From: Pirellulaceae bacterium
GTDB lineage: Bacteria > Planctomycetota > Planctomycetia > Pirellulales > Pirellulaceae
DNA length: 8,671 nt
Direction of reading: 5' to 3'
NCBI GenBank assembly: GCA_013002105.1
Contig: JABDKS010000470.1
Coordinates: forward strand, 1 to 8,671
The notes under the pieces were generated by a model. The model saw only the letters and a program-made list of their open reading frames with translations, was not told where the DNA came from and made no database searches. The first letter of the stretch is position 1. Every line of letters starts with the position of its first letter. Both the position numbers and the translations under genes were made by a program. This document shows, piece after piece, positions 7,351 through 8,671 of this stretch.

Positions 7351-7456
7351 ATAGTCGACCCCGCCTCTACAACTTCGCCCCCACGTCCCGCTGTTATCAT
7401 TCGCCCATGTTTTGTATGCATGTCATGTACCCATCGTCGACTCGTAACCCCCGTGG

Positions 7457-8071
7457 TCAATTCAGATGAATCGGCGTTAACAGATTGCTGTCTTCATCAA
7501 GGATCGCGGCGAAACCATCCATGACAGCATGGATGACAAAAAAGTACCTTTGATCAGGATCGAGTTGGATGGAGTTGTTGGCATCCCACTGGATTTGTCC
7601 CGACGGCGTCGCGGCAAACCAGCGGTGAAAGTGTCCGCACATCATTATGCGGTGCGGAAATTGTTTGAACGATAAATCGAGCGCGCCCGCTTCTTCGGGT
7701 TCCGGCCCAAGGCAGTATTCTGCTGGATCGCTGGCGTCTTGATTGGGAAGCGTATGTGAAAAGTGGCACCGACCAATCTCGAGCCGGGGTTTTAATTGGC
7801 CGAAGTACTCCATCACGTGATCGGAATACATCGCGCGCACGTCATCGTCCGGTTCGACGCAGAGTCCAAGTTCATGATTGCCCCAGACGCCCACCGCGCC
7901 ACACTGCTGAAGTAACGCAACCGTTTCCGACGCGTTACGTCGATCGTAGATCAAATCACCGAGCGCAACGATCGCATCGACCTTTTCGCGACGCAGTCGT
8001 TCAACCGCTTTGGCGAGATTCACGATATCGCCATGAATGTCAGCAAGGATTCCAATTTTCAACGGAACCAC
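7457..8071 (-). CDS. Calcineurin-like metallophosphoesterase
   Basis: This 204-residue protein shows the metallophosphoesterase motifs in order: D11-x-H13 (ADIHGD), GD at 38-39, G64-N65-H66-E (GNHE), His106 in FSHT, and G146-H147-F-H149. The pattern and length fit the small YfcE/Metallophos_2-type phosphodiesterases that bind two divalent metals. There is no signal peptide, so it is likely cytoplasmic. The substrate cannot be inferred. The start is uncertain. The longest frame begins with GTG at 8069-8071 without a good Shine-Dalgarno. A TTG three codons later (8060-8062) has a weak GGTGG 5 nt upstream and would give the family-like N-terminus MKIGILADIHGD. The gene lies upstream of the fusion gene on the same strand, but the 190-bp gap suggests separate transcription. 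I see no strong terminator after it. Confidence 0.9.
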   Translation of the reverse strand: MVPLKIGILADIHGDIVNLAKAVERLRREKVDAIVALGDLIYDRRNASETVALLQQCGAVGVWGNHELGLCVEPDDDVRAMYSDHVMEYFGQLKPRLEIGRCHFSHTLPNQDASDPAEYCLGPEPEEAGALDLSFKQFPHRIMMCGHFHRWFAATPSGQIQWDANNSIQLDPDQRYFFVIHAVMDGFAAILDEDSNLLTPIHLN

Positions 8072-8109
8072 CAGTGGGTAGGTCTGGGCTGGAAACGGTG
8101 GCCTGCGCC

Positions 8110-8127
8110 AGCGGCTTACTTGCCGCT
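8110..8127. repeat. Small inverted repeat upstream of the metallophosphoesterase gene
   Basis: AGCGGC (8110-8115) and GCCGCT (8122-8127) pair perfectly around a 6-nt loop TTACTT. It lies about 40 bp upstream of the phosphoesterase start. No T-tract follows on either strand, so it is not a standard terminator. It could be a leader hairpin, an operator or part of an intergenic repeat. Confidence 0.35.
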
Positions 8128-8352
8128 ATGACTGCTGTGGCGAGAGCCGTCACACCGGACGCGTTTGAATCTCGTTTGCACTTCGGGTCGTTGCCAGTTC
8201 GTTGCTTGATGTAGCCTGTCATGCATTTTGACGGCACCACCAGAAAACAAGTTTGTAGATCATCGGTCCTTACGTGTCACCAACCGGCGATCTGGGCCGT
8301 TTGTTCGTATGAATGGCGACCAACGGCAATACTGAACTCGATTGGACAAGCA

Positions 8353-8433
8353 ATGAACTTCCCAGCTCGAATTCTCCTGTGCATTGCACTGCCGTGCTTA
8401 ACGCTGACGCCTACGGTCGCGATTGCGAAATAA
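8353..8433 (+). CDS. Possible 26-residue signal-peptide-like ORF or gene remnant
   Basis: ATG 8353-8355 opens a 26-codon plus-strand frame ending in TAA. The translation looks like a complete Sec signal peptide: short polar start with one Arg at residue 6, hydrophobic core (ILLCIALPCLTL), and an AIA cleavage-like end followed by Lys and stop. Only a weak GGA precedes the ATG. It could be the decayed 5' end of a secreted-protein gene, a tiny exported or leader peptide, or chance. It is the only plus-strand gene candidate I would mention. Confidence 0.2.
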   Translation: MNFPARILLCIALPCLTLTPTVAIAK

Positions 8434-8463
8434 TCGCACGTTTTGTTGATGGTTTGTGATGAT

Positions 8464-8506
8464 TTGAATGCGCACCATTCGACCTCCGGCGATTGAATGT
8501 TTTTTT
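8464..8506 (+). terminator. Alternative hairpins ending in a T7 tract, terminator-like
   Basis: The heptamer TTGAATG occurs at 8464-8470 and 8493-8499, flanking CATTCGA at 8476-8482. CATTCGA can pair with either copy (7 bp including one G-U), giving a 5-nt loop on the left or a 10-nt loop on the right. The right-hand hairpin is directly followed by seven T (8500-8506), as in an intrinsic terminator for plus-strand transcripts. The stems are short and AT-rich, so strength is doubtful. Confidence 0.3.
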
Positions 8507-8671
8507 GTACCCAGCTGAGCGTCGCCGGGCGAGCTGACCCAACAGACTTCGGTACGCAGGTGGTGCGTTTGGCAAAGAGTGAAGTTCGCTTTTTGGATTC
8601 GGTTCAGGAATTGGTTGTTTGTGCGAAATAAAGTGGCACAAGCAAGAGTGTGTCCATGTAGGCATGTGCCA

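Larger units (their letters stand above)
8072..8671. other. 600-bp stretch without a convincing gene
   Basis: No frame here resembles a known protein. The longer open frames have low-complexity or Arg-rich, unconvincing translations. The stretch contains a stem-loop at 8110-8127, a signal-peptide-like 26-codon ORF at 8353-8433, overlapping alternative hairpins with a T7 tract at 8464-8506, and an open 44-codon plus-strand frame at 8497-8631. It presumably contains the promoter of the metallophosphoesterase gene near its left end, but I cannot point to it. Confidence 0.5.

Noticed and set aside
7756..8214. 152-codon plus-strand frame opposite the metallophosphoesterase
   Set aside because: It is Arg-rich, antisense to a gene with clear metal-binding motifs, and shows no domain.
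8497..8631. 44-codon plus-strand ORF beginning at the T-tract
   Set aside because: It has no ribosome binding site or family resemblance; it starts inside the terminator-like hairpin, and the opposite strand is equally open, so coding is not supported.
1..8671. CRISPR arrays, tRNA or rRNA genes, transposases
   Set aside because: I saw no spaced direct-repeat arrays, tRNA-like cloverleaf, rRNA segments or transposase motifs on either strand.

Overview
The window looks like chromosomal DNA of a marine planctomycete, probably a Rhodopirellula-like member of the Pirellulaceae. The reasons are moderate GC content judged by eye, the abundance of sulfatase modules, a sialidase with an extra N-terminal beta-sandwich, and a DUF2293 protein of a type I associate with planctomycetes. 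This assignment rests on family resemblance only; no search was run.

Layout: all three convincing genes lie on the minus strand, so they are transcribed from right to left. From the right: (i) positions 8671-8072 hold no convincing gene, only some hairpins and a 26-codon signal-peptide-like ORF; (ii) 8071-7457 encodes a small calcineurin-like metallophosphoesterase; (iii) a 190-bp leader contains an inverted repeat overlapping a possible -10 element; (iv) 7266-658 is one uninterrupted 2202-codon gene for an exported polypeptide; (v) 34 bp further on, a DUF2293 gene starts at 623 and runs off the left edge.

The centrepiece is the 2202-residue protein (roughly 240 kDa). It fuses four apparently complete hydrolases behind one signal peptide: an iduronate-2-sulfatase-like sulfatase, a beta-sandwich, a BNR-associated N-terminal domain with a GH33-type sialidase, a sialate O-acetylesterase (SGNH type), and a second sulfatase of the N-sulfoglucosamine sulfohydrolase type. 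Catalytic residues are visible in every module, including two formylglycine CxPSR sites. No internal stop, signal peptide or well-placed restart separates the modules, so the DNA reads as a true fusion. The inferred role is coordinated trimming of sulfated, O-acetylated, sialylated glycans: the esterase would unblock sialic acid for the sialidase and the sulfatases would remove sulfate. The actual substrate is unknown.
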